Source of the DNA: RQOF01 sp964461135
GTDB taxonomy: Bacteria > Calditrichota > Calditrichia > RBG-13-44-9
DNA length: 64,000 nt
Assembly: GCA_964461135.1 (NCBI GenBank)
Contig: CAYWTB010000003.1
Span: 60,003 to 124,002, forward strand
Reading direction: 5' to 3'
The notes beneath the pieces are model-generated. The model ran no database searches. It saw only the letters and a program-made list of their open reading frames with translations, and was not told the DNA's origin. The position numbers and the translations under genes were made by a program. Below are positions 35,363 to 44,629 of this stretch, one piece after another. The number at the start of each line of letters is the position of its first letter. Position 1 is the first letter of the stretch.

Positions 35363-36967
35363 ATGAATACATTAATAATAGCGGGTTTTCTAATCCTGGG
35401 AATAATTCTGGGAGCGACGATTTATCATTTTCTACGCAATAAAAAAATAAAAGAGGCGGAACAGCAGGCAAACAATATGCTGGGTGAAGCAAAACGCAAA
35501 CTGGAAAAAATGGAACGCGATGCTTACCTGTCTGCCAAAGAAAAATTATATCAGGAAAAAAGCCACTTTATAAAGCAGATGAAACAGAAAGAGACGGAAT
35601 TCAATAGTATGGAAGATCGTCTGCGGCAGAAAGAAAAAGAGTTACGGAAAACCGGGCATAAATATCAGGAAAAGGAATGGCAGATCGGTAAAAGGGAACA
35701 GGAGCTGATTAAATGGGAACACAATATCCGGGAGAAGGAAAATGAGGCGGAGAGATTCAGGGAAGAGCAGATCAGTAATCTGGAGAAACTGAGCGGACTG
35801 AATAAAGAGGATGCCAAAAAAATGCTGATGGATGCCATGATATCCCAGGCACGGGCGGAAGCTGCTCAGGTAGTTATTGATATTAAACGTGAAGCTGAAG
35901 AGAGAGCCCGCTGGGAAGCCAAGGAAATAATGGCTTTTGCCATCGAGAGGATGGCGACTGAATACACCATGGAATCCACACTGATCTCGGTTGAATTACC
36001 CAATGATGACTGGAAGGGAATTATAATAGGGCGGGAAGGCCGCAATATCAAGGCATTTGAAGCTGCCACCGGCGTGAAGGTTATTGTGGATGATACTCCG
36101 GAGACGGTTGTCATGTCCAGTTTCGATCCGGTAAAAAGGGAAATTGCCCGGATTGCCATGGAGAGGTTGATTAAAATCAAAAATATTAATCCCAAAGCCA
36201 TCGAAACAGAGGTTGAAAAAGCGACTCGAGAAGTGGAAGCCAGCGTTAAAAAGGCAGCGGAAGATACAATACAGGAACTGAAAATTAAGAACGTGCATCC
36301 CGAAATGAGGGAGTATCTGGGTCGGTTAAAATATCGAACCAGTTATGGGCAGAATATATTGCAGCATTCCAGGGAGGTTGCCTGGCTGGCCGGTGGGATG
36401 GCCGCTGAGCTTGGCCTGGATGTAAATTTGGCAAAACGGGCCGGATTATTTCATGATATTGGTAAGGCAGTAAGCGGCGATTCTGAAGGCAGTCATGTAT
36501 CCATCGGGGTAGAAGTGGCCACACGGTGTGCTGAACATCCCGTGGTCATCAATTCAATTCTGGCCCATCATGAGGAGGCGGAACCCATTTCACCCATATC
36601 GGTTCTGGTGACGGCGGCGGACCGGATCAGTGGAGCTCGCCCGGGAGCCCGGCGTGAGTCTCTGGAAGCATATGCCGAGCGCATTACCAAACTGGAAGAA
36701 CTGGCTAATTCATTTGAAGGTGTAGGAAAGACGTATGCACTCTCTGCGGGACGGGAAATCCGGGTAATGATCATGCCCGAAAAACTATCGGATAACGAAA
36801 CCAAACTTCTGGCTTCGGATATTGCCCGCAAGATTAAAGAAACGATGGAGTACCCGGGCCAGATTAAAGTAACAGTAATTCGGCAGACAATTGCCAATAG
36901 TTTTACAGATGAATTTCTGCCCGGTCAGAATGGTAAAAAATCCGAGACGGTTGTGGCGGAAGGATAA
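35363..36967 (+). CDS. rny: Ribonuclease Y
   Basis: 534 residues. N-terminal membrane anchor (about 3-22, LIIAGFLILGIILGATIYHF), long coiled coil rich in Glu and Lys (about 25-200), KH domain with GIIIGREGRNIKAFE, then HD domain with metal site LFHDIGKAVSG and the downstream HH pair. RNase Y is the membrane-bound endonuclease that starts mRNA decay in many bacteria. Length and domain order are normal. AAAGGG lies 11-16 bases before the start. Confidence 0.96.
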   Translation: MNTLIIAGFLILGIILGATIYHFLRNKKIKEAEQQANNMLGEAKRKLEKMERDAYLSAKEKLYQEKSHFIKQMKQKETEFNSMEDRLRQKEKELRKTGHKYQEKEWQIGKREQELIKWEHNIREKENEAERFREEQISNLEKLSGLNKEDAKKMLMDAMISQARAEAAQVVIDIKREAEERARWEAKEIMAFAIERMATEYTMESTLISVELPNDDWKGIIIGREGRNIKAFEAATGVKVIVDDTPETVVMSSFDPVKREIARIAMERLIKIKNINPKAIETEVEKATREVEASVKKAAEDTIQELKIKNVHPEMREYLGRLKYRTSYGQNILQHSREVAWLAGGMAAELGLDVNLAKRAGLFHDIGKAVSGDSEGSHVSIGVEVATRCAEHPVVINSILAHHEEAEPISPISVLVTAADRISGARPGARRESLEAYAERITKLEELANSFEGVGKTYALSAGREIRVMIMPEKLSDNETKLLASDIARKIKETMEYPGQIKVTVIRQTIANSFTDEFLPGQNGKKSETVVAEG

Positions 36968-36993
36968 TCTCATATCAAACACAAGGACATTGT

Positions 36994-37452
36994 ATGCCCG
37001 AGTTGTCTCCCGAATCTCTTCATGCGCTGATGATGGCGATGCAGAATGAACTGGATACCGTCCAGATCTACGAACATATGTTGAAACATGTTACTGATGC
37101 TCAGGCGCGGGAACTACTTCATCGGCTTATTGTAGAGGAACATAATCACGAGCAGAAAATCAGGGAGAAATTCCTTCAGGCGGGAGGGGAATTTTCCGAG
37201 CCGGACCTGAATGAGCTTGATGTGGATTTTCCAAATCGTGATCAGCTGTTTGAGATTGAATTGAACAATTGTACGGTCTCAGAATTAGTTAATCTGGCAA
37301 TTGAATGTGAACAGATGAACCGCGATTTTTACAGACTGCAGCAGACCCGCACAAAAAATGAGGAAGTTCAATCGATTTTCAAATGGCTGGAAAATCAGGA
37401 GGAACATCATATCACTAATCTCAAGATTGAGTATGGTTCCTATTTAACCTGA
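36994..37452 (+). CDS. Ferritin-like (rubrerythrin-type) diiron protein
   Basis: 152-residue four-helix protein. Carboxylate and histidine ligands typical of the family appear as EEHNHEQK in helix 2 and EEHHITNL in helix 4, with E residues in helix 1 (QNELDTVQIYE) and helix 3 (ECEQMNRDFY). No rubredoxin domain is attached. Likely a diiron protein in peroxide or oxygen handling; the exact activity is unknown. It follows rny by 26 bases. Confidence 0.8.
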   Translation: MPELSPESLHALMMAMQNELDTVQIYEHMLKHVTDAQARELLHRLIVEEHNHEQKIREKFLQAGGEFSEPDLNELDVDFPNRDQLFEIELNNCTVSELVNLAIECEQMNRDFYRLQQTRTKNEEVQSIFKWLENQEEHHITNLKIEYGSYLT

Positions 37453-37648
37453 TAAAAGAGAGTGTATTCCGTAATCTTGCGCTATCTTCCATTATAAAAT
37501 AAATAGTTCTTTTAAATGAGACCTTAAGGTGTGGTAGCAGAACCGATCCGGGTCTTTTCCGGTCCGTCAAGTGGTTGATCTTGCTCTCTGCATTCCCGGC
37601 CGGTCAATGGCAGAACGCAGCCCGCCAGATTCTCGTGCAAAATTTCGC

Positions 37649-37677
37649 TTACAATACTTTATTTTTATGTTTATATT
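37649..37677 (+). promoter_or_regulatory. Candidate promoter of the Memo-family gene
   Basis: -35-like TTACAA (37649-37654), 17-base spacer, -10 TATATT (37672-37677), 24 bases before the start codon at 37702. Confidence 0.35.
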
Positions 37678-37701
37678 GAAACGGGTATCTAAGGTTAAAT
37701 A

Positions 37702-38532
37702 ATGTCTCGGACCACTGATTACAGGAAAGCCGGAGTAGCAGGATTATTCTACTCCCGGGATAAACTGATCCTGGAACGTGAACTGAGCATGTTGCTGGAA
37801 GCACCACCGGTAATGAATCTGCCCCGCAGAATCCGAGCACTGATTGTTCCGCATGCAGGTTATCTCTATTCGGGTGGTGTGGCTGCACGCGCCTACAGCC
37901 AGATATTAAATGCCGATTACCGAAAAGTGGTGGTTATTGCGCCCAGTCATAAAGATTCATTCGATTTCTGCAGTATCTATAGCGGCCTGGGATATCGCAC
38001 ACCCCTGGGCGATATTTCTCTGGATGAATCTATCGCACAGCGATTAATTGACAGTTCACCGAATATCCGGTACTCAGAATTGGGTCATTCTTCTTCTGAA
38101 CATTCCCTGGAAGTTCAGTTACCCTTTCTCCAGTGGAGTCTGGGAAAATTCAAAATGATCCCGATTTCCATGGGAGAACAGAGTGAAGCTCTGATAAAAA
38201 ACCTCAGCAAATCTCTTTCAGAGGTGCTTTCGCCTGATCACACGTTGATTGTGGCCAGCTCTGATTTATCGCACATGTATTCGGATCATCAAGCACGCAG
38301 CCTGGACCAGCTGGCGGTAGATGCCATCAATGATTTTGATGAGGAAGCCTTATGGCAGGAGATCCAGGCTGGACGAACGGAAATGTGTGGTTACGGTCCC
38401 GTGATTGCGGCCATGAAAACCGCCCGGCAGATGGGTGCCAGACAAGCCAGGGTTCTCCTGTATCGCAATTCGGGAGATATCACCGGTAATCTCGATGAAG
38501 TGGTGGGATATCTGGCAGCCATCATATATTGA
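37702..38532 (+). CDS. amrB: Memo family protein (AmmeMemoRadiSam system protein B)
   Basis: 276 residues, the normal Memo length. The opening segment IRALIVPHAGYLYSGGVAARAY and the later GHSSSEHSLEVQLPFL and SDLSHM carry the histidines conserved in Memo and in extradiol-dioxygenase-like relatives. It is followed by an AMMECR1 gene, which supports the AmmeMemoRadiSam assignment. The third member, a radical-SAM protein (AmrS), is not in the window. Biochemical role in bacteria is not settled. Confidence 0.9.
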   Translation: MSRTTDYRKAGVAGLFYSRDKLILERELSMLLEAPPVMNLPRRIRALIVPHAGYLYSGGVAARAYSQILNADYRKVVVIAPSHKDSFDFCSIYSGLGYRTPLGDISLDESIAQRLIDSSPNIRYSELGHSSSEHSLEVQLPFLQWSLGKFKMIPISMGEQSEALIKNLSKSLSEVLSPDHTLIVASSDLSHMYSDHQARSLDQLAVDAINDFDEEALWQEIQAGRTEMCGYGPVIAAMKTARQMGARQARVLLYRNSGDITGNLDEVVGYLAAIIY

Positions 38533-38749
38533 TTGGAAGCAAAGATTTATATAATTTAACTGACCCGAAAACCAGAGTCTCATGATGGTAATTAAAGACT
38601 GATCTTAAATACCCCATTAAATAAGTATGATAACCAATCGAAGCCGTTTTCCTGTTTTGCACATCAGTTATAAAAATTACAGGTCGTACCTGATAACCAC
38701 CTTTTTGTATTTCGTAATTTCCTTACTCATCACTGGGAAAGGATTAAGT

Positions 38750-39331
38750 ATGCAAAAGACTGACAACGGACCGATCGTTGGGTTGAACGATCGGGAAAAA
38801 AATTATCTCCTGCACTTAGCCCGGGAAACGATTTTATCTGTACTGGATTCGGATATTTTTCCTGACACAAAACCACCCACAAAAAAAGTTGAAGAAAAAT
38901 TCGGGGTGTTTGTAACCCTTCACAAACATGGGCAGTTAAGGGGCTGCATCGGATATATAGAAGGAGTAAAACCGCTATACAGAGAAGTAATGGAAATGGC
39001 AAATTCCGCTGCTTTTAAGGATCCGCGTTTCCCGTCAGTACAAAAAAATGAAGTGACTGATCTGGAAATAGAGATATCGGTTCTTTCTCCCCTCAAACAG
39101 ATTTCCGACACCGGGGAAATTCAGGTAGGAAAACACGGTATCATTATTCAGCAGGAATTTTATCGGGGATTGCTATTGCCCCAGGTAGCTGTGGAATGGG
39201 GATGGGACAGAGACGAATTTCTTCAACAGACCTGTGTCAAGGCAGGACTGCCGCGTGATGCCTGGAAGGATCCCCACACCAAAATATTTATCTTCTCGGC
39301 TGAAATTTTCAGTGAAGCCAAAAAAGAGTGA
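38750..39331 (+). CDS. amrA: AMMECR1 family protein (AmmeMemoRadiSam system protein A)
   Basis: 193 residues from ATG 38750. The AMMECR1 core is clear: FGVFVTLHKHGQLRGCIGYI near residue 58, MANSAAFKDPRFPSV, LEIEISVLSP and LLLPQVAVEWGWDRDEFL. I chose 38750 because AAAGG lies about 8 bases upstream and the length then fits the family. An in-frame ATG at 38627 would add 41 residues with a hydrophobic stretch (LITTFLYFVISLLIT) that could act as a signal or anchor, but it has no ribosome site. It lies 217 bases after the Memo gene. Confidence 0.85.
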   Translation: MQKTDNGPIVGLNDREKNYLLHLARETILSVLDSDIFPDTKPPTKKVEEKFGVFVTLHKHGQLRGCIGYIEGVKPLYREVMEMANSAAFKDPRFPSVQKNEVTDLEIEISVLSPLKQISDTGEIQVGKHGIIIQQEFYRGLLLPQVAVEWGWDRDEFLQQTCVKAGLPRDAWKDPHTKIFIFSAEIFSEAKKE

Positions 39332-39414
39332 TTTTGTAAATGAATTTCAAGGTCTGAGACAAGTTCGTAAGAATTTAAATACGGTATAAGGTTTTATAAG
39401 GAAAGGTTTATGAT

Positions 39415-40023
39415 ATGAGCAAAACAAGCATAACTATACTGGTACTACTGGGAGTACTGATCATTGTGGTGGCGGGATTATTAGGATGGGCATTCAGTAT
39501 TCGCAATACCATGGTGAACATGGAGGAAAGCGTCAACGCCAGTTGGGCGCAGGTTCAGAATCAGTATCAACGCCGTTATGACCTCATCCCCAATCTGGTT
39601 GAGACGGTAAAAGGTTATGCCAAGCAGGAAAAAGAGGTACTGCAGGGAGTAACTGAAGCGCGGGCCAGAGCTGGAGGGGTAATGAATGTTACACCCGAAG
39701 TTCTGAATGATCCTCAGGCGTTCAACCGCTTTCAGGAAGCACAGGCGGGCCTGGGTTCAGCCCTGCAGCGGCTGCTGGTGGTAATTGAACGCTACCCGGA
39801 TCTGAAGTCCAACCAGAATTTTTTAGCCCTGCAGGCTCAGCTGGAAGGGACGGAAAACCGAATTTCTGTGGAACGGCGACGCTTCAATGAAGAGGTTCAG
39901 AAATACAACAGCTATATCCGGCAAATCCCCCAGACCATTGTGGCCGGGATGTTTGGATTCCCGAAAAAAGCTTACTTTGAAGCGGCACCCCAGGCCGGTG
40001 AAGCACCTAAAGTTGAATTTTAA
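39415..40023 (+). CDS. LemA family protein
   Basis: 202 residues. A single N-terminal membrane helix (about 8-27, LVLLGVLIIVVAGLLGWAF) is followed by the conserved helical core: MEESVNASWAQVQNQYQRRY, DLIPNLVETVKGYA and later IERYPDLKSNQNF and FNEEVQKYNSYIR. This is the LemA hallmark. The main body is expected outside the cytoplasm. LemA is often paired with a TPM-domain protein, but none follows here. AAGG lies 9-12 bases upstream of the start. Confidence 0.93.
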   Translation: MSKTSITILVLLGVLIIVVAGLLGWAFSIRNTMVNMEESVNASWAQVQNQYQRRYDLIPNLVETVKGYAKQEKEVLQGVTEARARAGGVMNVTPEVLNDPQAFNRFQEAQAGLGSALQRLLVVIERYPDLKSNQNFLALQAQLEGTENRISVERRRFNEEVQKYNSYIRQIPQTIVAGMFGFPKKAYFEAAPQAGEAPKVEF

Positions 40024-40098
40024 TTAACAATAGGCTGGCATTTTCAGGCAGTATATTACGGAAGATTGGGAAAGGAGAGGAGCTGATCTCAAGAGCTG

Positions 40099-41232
40099 TT
40101 ATTCAATAAATATATTTTCGCGGGTTTCCTGCAGAAGGTTATCGATTATATACTTATAGTCACCCGGACGTTTCCTGGCCCATTGACGCTGCCTCAGGTA
40201 GCTGGGACCTTTACTGAGCATTTCCGGAATTACAGACAGGTAACTCCGGGCTTCCTTCAGGGCCTGCCCTCTGGAAAAGTGATTCAATTCTTCATATAAT
40301 TCCAGCAGGGTGTCCTTTATTTTCCTGGTTTTTCCTTTTTTCTTATCTATGAATTCGCCCTGAATACCGTAACGGGCGGCCCGCCATTTATTCTCCTCAA
40401 GAATCCAGCGATCCATTCGTGATAATTTACCGTTAGTTTCAAATTCACGTGAAAATCTTATAACCAGCAGGTAGATGAGCGCTGTTAACGCCATATTTTC
40501 CTTTAAAGTGGGCATGGCATCACACACTCGTACCTCTATAGTTCCGAAGATAGGGTGAGGGCGTATATCCCACCACAGATCGCGAACTGTGTCAATTGAA
40601 TTTGTTTTAATCAGATTTTCCACCAGTTCGCTGTACATTTTCCAGCTTTTAAAATAATAAGGGATGCCGGCATTGGGTAGTTCTTCGAATATTTTAATGC
40701 GGGTAGCGGCCAGGCCGGTATCAAAACCGTTCCAGAACGGAGAGCTGGCAGAAAGGGCAATCAGATGGGGAATGTAATTTGTCAATCTGTTCATTACATA
40801 AATGACCTTGTCGGCGTCGTCTATACCCACATGTACATGCAGGCCGAAAATGAGAAACTGCCTGACCGGCCACTGAATGCGGTGCAGCAGATTCTGGTAA
40901 CGGTCCTGACGGGTGATCTGCTGTTGCTGCCAGTTAGAAAAGGGGTGGCATCCGGAAATAAGAATATCGATGTCCAGTTTTTGTCCGATTTCCTGGATAA
41001 TGTTAATATTCTGTTTTAAAGATTTTTCCAGTTGAGGAAGAGTTTTACACACCGGCGTATTAATTTCAATGGTGGAATTAAATAACTCCGGCTTGAACAA
41101 AACTTCGCCCGGGAGATGGGCCAGTATGAGTCCTGCCGCGGGGATCAATTCGCCGGTGTGATGACTGATGGTCTGAATTTCCAGTTCAACACCAAGGCTG
41201 TAATCTGTGGCTGCATTAAAATTTATAAACAT
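40099..41232 (-). CDS. Carboxylate-amine ligase, GCS2 family (YbdK-like)
   Basis: 377 residues. Start motif YSLGVELEIQTISHHTGEL gives the E-x-E metal/ATP site of glutamate-cysteine ligase type 2 proteins. LHVHVGIDDADKVIYVMNRL and SASSPFWNGFDTGLAATR are family signatures. YbdK has weak glutamate-cysteine ligase activity; others of the family use different amines. Its true substrate here is unknown. It converges with lemA and follows adenosine deaminase on the same strand with its own promoter. Confidence 0.88.
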   Translation of the reverse strand: MFINFNAATDYSLGVELEIQTISHHTGELIPAAGLILAHLPGEVLFKPELFNSTIEINTPVCKTLPQLEKSLKQNINIIQEIGQKLDIDILISGCHPFSNWQQQQITRQDRYQNLLHRIQWPVRQFLIFGLHVHVGIDDADKVIYVMNRLTNYIPHLIALSASSPFWNGFDTGLAATRIKIFEELPNAGIPYYFKSWKMYSELVENLIKTNSIDTVRDLWWDIRPHPIFGTIEVRVCDAMPTLKENMALTALIYLLVIRFSREFETNGKLSRMDRWILEENKWRAARYGIQGEFIDKKKGKTRKIKDTLLELYEELNHFSRGQALKEARSYLSVIPEMLSKGPSYLRQRQWARKRPGDYKYIIDNLLQETRENIFIE

Positions 41233-41264
41233 AGTTCTTAGCGAAAAAAATAAAAAGGGAAGAA

Positions 41265-41293
41265 ATTATAACACATCTGAATCGTTAAAGCAA
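41265..41293 (-). promoter_or_regulatory. Promoter of the GCS2-family gene
   Basis: Minus strand: -35 TTGCTT (41293-41288), 17-base spacer and -10 TATAAT (41270-41265) extended by TG (TGTTATAAT), 33 bases before the start codon at 41232. Confidence 0.6.
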
Positions 41294-41308
41294 ATAAAAA
41301 CAGGGGGC

Positions 41309-42337
41309 TCAGTATTTTTTCAAGCGGTCATTCACAACATTCAGCATAATTGATTTTGCCCGATTAGGTAAAAAAGCGCTCTTAAATCCATCAATAATAA
41401 TGGATTTAATGTCATCCAGATTGAGATTGAGATGTTTAGCCACGAGGTAAAATTCATTGGTGATGGTCGTGTCGGAAACCAGGCGGTTATCGGTATTGAT
41501 GGTAACCCGCAGACCGTAATCGTAATAAAACCGGAAGGGGTGACTTTCGAAGGACCTGGCGGCCTGGGTCTGAATGTTGCTGGTAATGCATATTTCCAGA
41601 GGTATACGATGGTCATTTACATAATTGAGCAGGTCACCGTCCTCGTACAGGCGGGTACCATGGCCTATGCGGTGGGCACCGCAGTCGTGAATGGCCTGAT
41701 GAATACTCTCCGGACCAAATGCTTCTCCGGCATGTGCGGTGGTATTGATATTATTTTTGCGGATCAGGGAAAAGGCTTCCTTATGGTCCTTTGCCGGATA
41801 ATTTTCCTCCTGGCCGGCCAGGTCAAATCCCACAACGCCCTTATTTTTATAAGCAACTGACAGTTCTGCCAGTTTTAATGATGTTTCGGGATTAATATCC
41901 CTCATCCCACATATTATTATTCCTGTTTTGATATTGAATTTTTTTTCCGCTTCCTGCAGACCTTCCAGCACGGCATTCACAATGGTCGTTAACTTGAGCC
42001 CTCTTCTGATGTGAAGAATGGGAGAGAAACGAACTTCCATATACCATACGTTTTCTTCGGCGGCATCTTCGGCCAGTTCATAAGCGATACGGTACAGTGA
42101 GTCAGGTGTCTGCATAACTGAAAGAGTGATATCAAATCCGCGCAGGTATTCATTCAGATTCCTGCAGTGTTTGCCACTCATCACCATTTTTTCCAGTTTA
42201 CCCGGATTGGATAAGGGCAGTTCAACCTTCTGGGCTTTAGCAAGATCTATGAGTGTATTAAGGCGTAAAGATCCGTCGAGATGAACATGCAGATCTGTTT
42301 TGGGAAGCTCAAGGATAAGTTCCTTTGGAAGTTCCAT
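41309..42337 (-). CDS. add: Adenosine deaminase
   Basis: 342 residues. Zinc and catalytic motifs in order: TDLHVHLDGSLR (HxH), AHAGEAFGPESI (zinc His and catalytic Glu nearby), RIGHGTRLYE, ITSNIQT and TINTDNRLVSDTT, the last with the metal Asp. The full set fits adenosine deaminase more closely than adenine deaminase. It converts adenosine to inosine in purine salvage. It follows the TPR lipoprotein gene by 33 bases. Confidence 0.92.
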   Translation of the reverse strand: MELPKELILELPKTDLHVHLDGSLRLNTLIDLAKAQKVELPLSNPGKLEKMVMSGKHCRNLNEYLRGFDITLSVMQTPDSLYRIAYELAEDAAEENVWYMEVRFSPILHIRRGLKLTTIVNAVLEGLQEAEKKFNIKTGIIICGMRDINPETSLKLAELSVAYKNKGVVGFDLAGQEENYPAKDHKEAFSLIRKNNINTTAHAGEAFGPESIHQAIHDCGAHRIGHGTRLYEDGDLLNYVNDHRIPLEICITSNIQTQAARSFESHPFRFYYDYGLRVTINTDNRLVSDTTITNEFYLVAKHLNLNLDDIKSIIIDGFKSAFLPNRAKSIMLNVVNDRLKKY

Positions 42338-42370
42338 CCGGGCCCTGTCTGTTCTTATTAAGATGTTTTA

Positions 42371-43132
42371 TTAATTCGGATTCGCTGTGCTGTCTTCCGG
42401 TGCCGGTTCCGGTGTAACCTCTTGGACTGCCTGAGCACTTTTTTCCCGGGAAGCCTTATCTTGTTTCACAGTTTGTCGGGTATTCATAGGGCTGAGAGTC
42501 GTCTGACCCTGTTGTTTCATCTGCTCAATTCTCTGCTGTGCCAGGGTAGCCCATTCAGTATTTGGAAATTTGTAAATAGTAGACTGAAAGGCCAGCGCCG
42601 CCTGCTCGGGTTGCTCCAGTTTTAATTCCAGTTCTCCAATCTGGAATTGAGCGTAGGATTTAGCCTGGGGATCTTCACTGTTCGGATAGTCAATTGATTT
42701 CTGATAATAATCAATGGCTTTTTTATAATCGTCTTCCACTTTCGAGATCCCGGCTTCCTTACTGTATATAGCTGTCACCTCGTAATACCTGGCCATTTCA
42801 TTATAAATTTCCGGAACCCGGCTGGGCACCATGTTTTCCCTGATCAGATTATAGAGCAGATTAAATCCTTTTTCGAAATCTCCCATATTGTTATAAGCCC
42901 GGGCCATTCCCAGGACGGCACTGATATATTCTCTGCTCAAAGGATAACGGTTGTAGATAACCTCATATGCGCTGATGGCGTCTTCCATGTTACCCTCAAA
43001 GAAGGCTGCATTTCCCTTCTCGAGAAGAGCAGGTGGTTCCATGGTGTCCAGAGATTTTACTTTTACCTCTTTCTTACCGCAAAAAATAATAAGAGGCAAT
43101 ATAATCAGAATAAAAATAAATGTTCGTCTCAT
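42371..43132 (-). CDS. TPR-repeat lipoprotein
   Basis: 253 residues. A short signal (MRRTFIFILIILPLIIFCGK) ends in a cysteine preceded by Phe, so the lipobox is atypical. Then come tetratricopeptide repeats (about residues 35-200), for example NAAFFEGNMEDAISAYEVIY and AMARYYEV, in a BamD/YfiO-like arrangement, and a Ser/Thr/Gln-rich tail. It may act as an outer-membrane assembly or scaffold lipoprotein, but no partner is seen. GGAG precedes the start. It lies between adenosine deaminase and an amidohydrolase on the same strand. Confidence 0.75.
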   Translation of the reverse strand: MRRTFIFILIILPLIIFCGKKEVKVKSLDTMEPPALLEKGNAAFFEGNMEDAISAYEVIYNRYPLSREYISAVLGMARAYNNMGDFEKGFNLLYNLIRENMVPSRVPEIYNEMARYYEVTAIYSKEAGISKVEDDYKKAIDYYQKSIDYPNSEDPQAKSYAQFQIGELELKLEQPEQAALAFQSTIYKFPNTEWATLAQQRIEQMKQQGQTTLSPMNTRQTVKQDKASREKSAQAVQEVTPEPAPEDSTANPN

Positions 43133-43157
43133 CAGGAATCTCCTTCACTAAAATCTA

Positions 43158-44468
43158 TTAATTATTTTGTCTTTCAAATAGTTCCCCCACCTCCTGCCAG
43201 GTTTTTGAGATGAGTGTATCATAGTCGATAGTCTGCAACTGACCATCCCTTACAATCCATTTACCATTTATCATGACATGCAATACATCAGACGCCTTAC
43301 CTGAATAGACAATTTGTGAATAAATATCATCGGCAGGAATGGCATGGACTTTATTTAAGTTCATAATCACCAAGTCAGCTTTTTTGCCTTCTTCCAGGCT
43401 TCCGATCCGGGCAGTTAAACCCAGGGACCGGGCTCCCGCCAGCGTGGCCATATCAAAAACCTGACGGGCAGAGGTGGATTTGACGCCGGCACTTGGTTTT
43501 TGAATCAGGGCTGCCAGCCTCATCTCCTGGAATATATCCAGGTTGTTGTTGCAGGCTGCACCGTCGGATCCCAGGCTAACATTTATTCCCCGGCTCAGAA
43601 ACTCGGGGACGGGTGCAATCCCTGAACCTAATTTTAAATTTGCAGAAGGACAGTGCAATACATTTATTCCGAAATCGGAGAGCATCTTAAATTCCTGTTC
43701 TTCTACCCAGATACAGTGAGCCAGGCATAACCTGGATGATGCCAGCTCATTTTTAACAAAAAATTCAATATTAGAGTAGCCTGTCTGATTCTTGACTATT
43801 TGCCATTCCTTTTTGTTCTCGGAGGAATGTGTGTGAATGATCAGCTGATAATCATCCGATAACTTTTTTACACCGCTCCACAATTCCGGGCTGCAAGACG
43901 GGACAAAACGTGGTGCCAGCGCATACTGGATCAGCCCATCCCGGGAATTGTGCCATTTATTGATCAGTGATTCAGTGATGCGGAGAATCTCCCCTGTCCG
44001 GCGTTTATAGGTCTGATCCCCCGAATCCATCATCACCATTCCGCTTAATCCCCTTATGCCGCTGTCCGCCATTTCCTGGAAAATGACATCCTGATAATTT
44101 CCGTTTCCCATATCCAGGATGCTGGTGGTTCCACTCAGCAGCAGTTCAGCCAGACCCAGACGGGCTGAAATCTGCAGCGATTCTTTACTGTGGGCATTTT
44201 CCATTGGCCAGATATGGTTCTCCAGCCAGTCCAGCAGCTCCAGATCATCCGCCAGATTTCGAAAGAGGGTCTGACAAAGGTGCACGTGCGACTGGATAAA
44301 GCCAGGACAGATAACCATACGGTCCAGATGATAAACCTTATGATCTTCCTCAGCCAGATTTTCACCCATCCCGGCAATAAGGTCATCCTGTACCAGAATG
44401 TCTCCGGTAATGACATCCCTGTTGGCATTCTGAGTAATAATTAATCCGTTTTTAAGAAGTATACCCAT
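43158..44468 (-). CDS. Amidohydrolase, 5'-deoxyadenosine/S-adenosylhomocysteine deaminase-like
   Basis: 436 residues of the ATZ/TRZ (MtaD) branch. Metal motif HVHLCQTLFRNLADDLELLDW near residue 60 is the branch signature. It is followed by the histidines in IIHTHSSENKKEW, LCLAHCIWV and the aspartate in LGSDGAACNNNLDIF. Such enzymes deaminate S-adenosylhomocysteine, methylthioadenosine or 5'-deoxyadenosine. Exact substrate uncertain. With adenosine deaminase next door, a purine-nucleoside salvage role is plausible. Has its own promoter at 44500-44528. Confidence 0.86.
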   Translation of the reverse strand: MGILLKNGLIITQNANRDVITGDILVQDDLIAGMGENLAEEDHKVYHLDRMVICPGFIQSHVHLCQTLFRNLADDLELLDWLENHIWPMENAHSKESLQISARLGLAELLLSGTTSILDMGNGNYQDVIFQEMADSGIRGLSGMVMMDSGDQTYKRRTGEILRITESLINKWHNSRDGLIQYALAPRFVPSCSPELWSGVKKLSDDYQLIIHTHSSENKKEWQIVKNQTGYSNIEFFVKNELASSRLCLAHCIWVEEQEFKMLSDFGINVLHCPSANLKLGSGIAPVPEFLSRGINVSLGSDGAACNNNLDIFQEMRLAALIQKPSAGVKSTSARQVFDMATLAGARSLGLTARIGSLEEGKKADLVIMNLNKVHAIPADDIYSQIVYSGKASDVLHVMINGKWIVRDGQLQTIDYDTLISKTWQEVGELFERQNN

Positions 44469-44499
44469 TAAATACTATTTCTCACTGCAAACAGTTTTG

Positions 44500-44528
44500 A
44501 ATATAAATGTTAACATTTTCGTAATCAA
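44500..44528 (-). promoter_or_regulatory. Promoter of the amidohydrolase gene
   Basis: Minus strand: -35 TTGATT (44528-44523), 17-base spacer, -10 TATATT (44505-44500), 32 bases before the start codon at 44468. It may serve the downstream TPR and deaminase genes too. Confidence 0.6.
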
Positions 44529-44629
44529 GTGAATTTGCCACACTGGCCGGATTCCCGGAATGTTTGGCCATTAAACGGGGAAAAATGCGGCCATATGCGG
44601 AATTCAAGGGGAATAAAGGTGAAAGAACA

